Of a stretch of 7,266 nt of DNA, positions 5,789-7,266 are shown piece by piece. Numbering within the stretch: the stretch's first letter is position 1; every line of letters begins with the position of its first letter. The stretch lies in NCBI GenBank assembly GCA_046758065.1, contig JBHHZM010000145.1:1-7266 (forward strand). Direction: 5' to 3'. The stretch is from JBHHZM01 sp046758065. Lineage in GTDB: Bacteria > Pseudomonadota > Alphaproteobacteria > JAAXGF01. Below the pieces are notes generated by a model, which did not search any database, was not told the origin of the DNA, and saw nothing but the letters and a program-made list of their open reading frames with translations. A program made the translations under genes and the position numbers.

Positions 5789-7159
5789 TTAAACCAGGGC
5801 GGCGACCGTCTTTCGGTATGCGGCGACGATCGCGTCCTCGTACCTGTGGCGGCCTTCGCTGACGACGACGCGGCCGCCGACGATGACGTCGCGCACCGGG
5901 TTCGCGTTGCCCGAGAAGACCAGCGAATCGAGCAGCACGTCGCCGTCGCGTCCGGCGAGCAGCGGATGGTCGCCGTCGAGCACCACGAGATCGGCGCGCA
6001 TGCCCGCCGCGAGCGCGCCGATCGGTCGGCCGAGCGCCCGGGCGCCGCCCGCCAGCGCGGCGCGCCACAGCCCGGCGCCGACCGAAGGGTTTTCGGGCAT
6101 GACGGCGACGTTGCGCCGTTCACGCGCCAGCCGCTGGCCGTATTCGAGCCAGCGCAGCTCCTCGATCGGGCTGACCGAAATATGGCTGTCCGAACCGATG
6201 CCGAAAACGCCTCCGGCGGCGATGAAATCGCCGAGCGGGAACAGCCCGTCGCCCAGGTTGGCCTCGGTGGTCGGACACAGCCCGGCGACCGCGCCGCTCG
6301 CCGCAAGGTCCCCGGTCTCGGTTTCGCTCATGTGGGTGGCGTGGACGGCGCACCAGCGTTTGGCGACCTCGAAGTTGGCGAGCAGCCATTCGACCGGATG
6401 GGCGCCCGACCAGGCGAGGCAATCGGCGACCTCCTTCTCCTGCTCGGCGATGTGAATGTGGATCGGCGCCCGCGAATCGAGGGCGTCGAGCGCGGCGATC
6501 ACTTCGGCGAGCAGTTCGCGCGTCACGGCACGCAGGCTGTGCGGCGCGATGCCGATACGCACTTGACCGTCGCCGGCGTGCTGCGCCGCGAGACGCTCGA
6601 CCAGCCGCATGAAGCCTCCGGCGTCGTTGAGGAAGCGGCGCTGGTCCTCGGTCGCCGGCGCGCCGCCGAAGCCGCCGCAGGCGTAGAGCACGGGCAAATG
6701 CGTGATGCCGATGCCGGTGCGTTGCGCCGCGGCGATCACCCGCGCCGACATTTCGGCGGGATCTTCGTAGGGCCGGCCGTCGGGCGCATGGTGCAGGTAG
6801 TGGAACTCGCCGACCGCGGTGTAGCCCGCCTTCAGCATCTCGACGTAGAGCTGGGCGGCGATCGCCTCGACGTCGCCGGGTCCGAGCCGGGCGACGAAGT
6901 CGTACATCACCCGGCGCCAAGTCCAGAAGCTGTCCCCGCCGGGGCCGGCGCGCTCGGCGAGGCCGGCCATTGCCCGCTGGAAGGCGTGGCTGTGCAGGTT
7001 CGCCATGCCGGGGACGGCGGGGCCGGCGAGGCGTTCGGCGCCGTCGGCGTGCGACCCTGCGGCGACCTCCGTAAGCACGCCCTCGCGGGAAACCTCGAAA
7101 CGCACGTCATGCGCCCAGCCCTCGGGCAGCAGCGCGCTCTCGGCGAAGAATACGGTCAT
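5789..7159 (-). CDS. hutF: Formimidoylglutamate deiminase (N-formimino-L-glutamate iminohydrolase)
   Basis: HutF hydrolyses N-formimino-L-glutamate to N-formyl-L-glutamate and ammonia. It belongs to the five-step histidine pathway, which ends with a deformylase (HutG type). The protein is a 456-residue amidohydrolase-superfamily member of normal length. Metal and catalytic residues are visible: the HxH pair in NLHSHAFQR (His56, His58), HIHIAEQ (His234/His236), VHATHMSE (His273) and GIGSDSH (Asp324). The blocks SFWTW near residue 77, EFHYLHH near 118 and CPTTEANLGDG near 295 are characteristic of HutF and separate it from guanine deaminase and chlorohydrolase relatives. I chose the ATG at 7159 (MTVFFAESALLPEGW), not the in-frame GTG at 7174, because that GTG lies inside the Shine-Dalgarno GGTGGAG (7175-7169) and the family begins at this point. 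The gene converges on hutH, so it has its own promoter. It may head a further hut operon or stand alone. Confidence 0.97.
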   Translation of the reverse strand: MTVFFAESALLPEGWAHDVRFEVSREGVLTEVAAGSHADGAERLAGPAVPGMANLHSHAFQRAMAGLAERAGPGGDSFWTWRRVMYDFVARLGPGDVEAIAAQLYVEMLKAGYTAVGEFHYLHHAPDGRPYEDPAEMSARVIAAAQRTGIGITHLPVLYACGGFGGAPATEDQRRFLNDAGGFMRLVERLAAQHAGDGQVRIGIAPHSLRAVTRELLAEVIAALDALDSRAPIHIHIAEQEKEVADCLAWSGAHPVEWLLANFEVAKRWCAVHATHMSETETGDLAASGAVAGLCPTTEANLGDGLFPLGDFIAAGGVFGIGSDSHISVSPIEELRWLEYGQRLARERRNVAVMPENPSVGAGLWRAALAGGARALGRPIGALAAGMRADLVVLDGDHPLLAGRDGDVLLDSLVFSGNANPVRDVIVGGRVVVSEGRHRYEDAIVAAYRKTVAALV

Positions 7160-7168
7160 CGGCAGGTT

Positions 7169-7175
7169 CTCCACC
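7169..7175 (-). promoter_or_regulatory. Shine-Dalgarno that fixes the hutF start
   Basis: On the minus strand GGTGGAG (7175-7169) lies nine bases before the ATG at 7159. It contains the alternative GTG start at 7174-7172, which argues that the GTG is part of the ribosome binding site and not the initiation codon. Confidence 0.7.
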
Positions 7176-7181
7176 CCCGCG

Positions 7182-7208
7182 TTTACAGTTCGAACCCGGC
7201 CGATTCAA
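7182..7208 (-). promoter_or_regulatory. Weak candidate promoter for hutF
   Basis: On the minus strand TTGAAT (7208-7203) and TGTAAA (7187-7182) resemble -35 and -10 hexamers, but the 15-base spacing is short. The spacer ends in the perfect palindrome GTTCGAAC (7188-7195), which could be an operator half. The implied leader is only about 15-20 bases. The remaining sequence to the window edge (7209-7266) shows nothing clearer. Confidence 0.2.
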
Positions 7209-7266
7209 GCCGCTAGAGCGAGATGTGATGAGATAGAACCATTCTGACGGAGCGCATTTGCGACAA

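Noticed and set aside
7182..7200. GGTTCGAAC-like string resembling the T-loop of a tRNA
   Set aside because: The flanking bases cannot form a T-stem on either strand and there is no acceptor or anticodon arm. It is just a short palindrome.
5846..7216. Open frame (456 codons) on the plus strand opposite hutF
   Set aside because: It is antisense to a canonical HutF. The sequence is Arg/Gly/Ala/Asp-rich with no motif.

Overview
This is a GC-rich window (roughly two thirds G+C) with tightly packed genes. Protein families and codon use suggest a proteobacterium, most likely an alphaproteobacterium of the Rhodospirillales/Rhizobiales kind. That placement is inferred from gene style, not from a phylogenetic marker. 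Five protein genes are present and no RNA gene, insertion sequence or CRISPR array was seen.

Layout, left to right. (1) Two tandem minus-strand genes encode paralogous MttB-superfamily (trimethylamine methyltransferase-like, non-pyrrolysine) proteins. The downstream copy (1-950) runs off the left edge of the window. The upstream copy (1011-2540) is complete. (2) A 321-bp divergent promoter region (2541-2861) has candidate promoters facing both ways, a 12-bp direct repeat and two short perfect palindromes. (3) A plus-strand pair separated by 26 bp encodes a stand-alone FAD-dependent DAO-family amine oxidoreductase (2862-4196) and a canonical histidine ammonia-lyase, HutH (4223-5755). (4) A 33-bp convergent junction holds a small stem-loop. 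(5) A minus-strand gene (5789-7159) encodes formimidoylglutamate deiminase, HutF, with about 100 bp of upstream sequence before the window ends.

How the genes may work together. HutH converts histidine to urocanate. HutF converts N-formimino-glutamate to N-formyl-glutamate two steps later (HutU and HutI, not in the window, lie between). The unusual part is the company they keep. MttB-superfamily proteins remove a methyl group from quaternary amines, and DAO-family flavoproteins remove methyl groups from tertiary or secondary N-methyl amino acids. The arrangement suggests that an N-methylated histidine, such as hercynine (histidine betaine), is demethylated stepwise to histidine and fed into the hut pathway. 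This is a hypothesis from gene context only: no single residue in the window proves the substrate.
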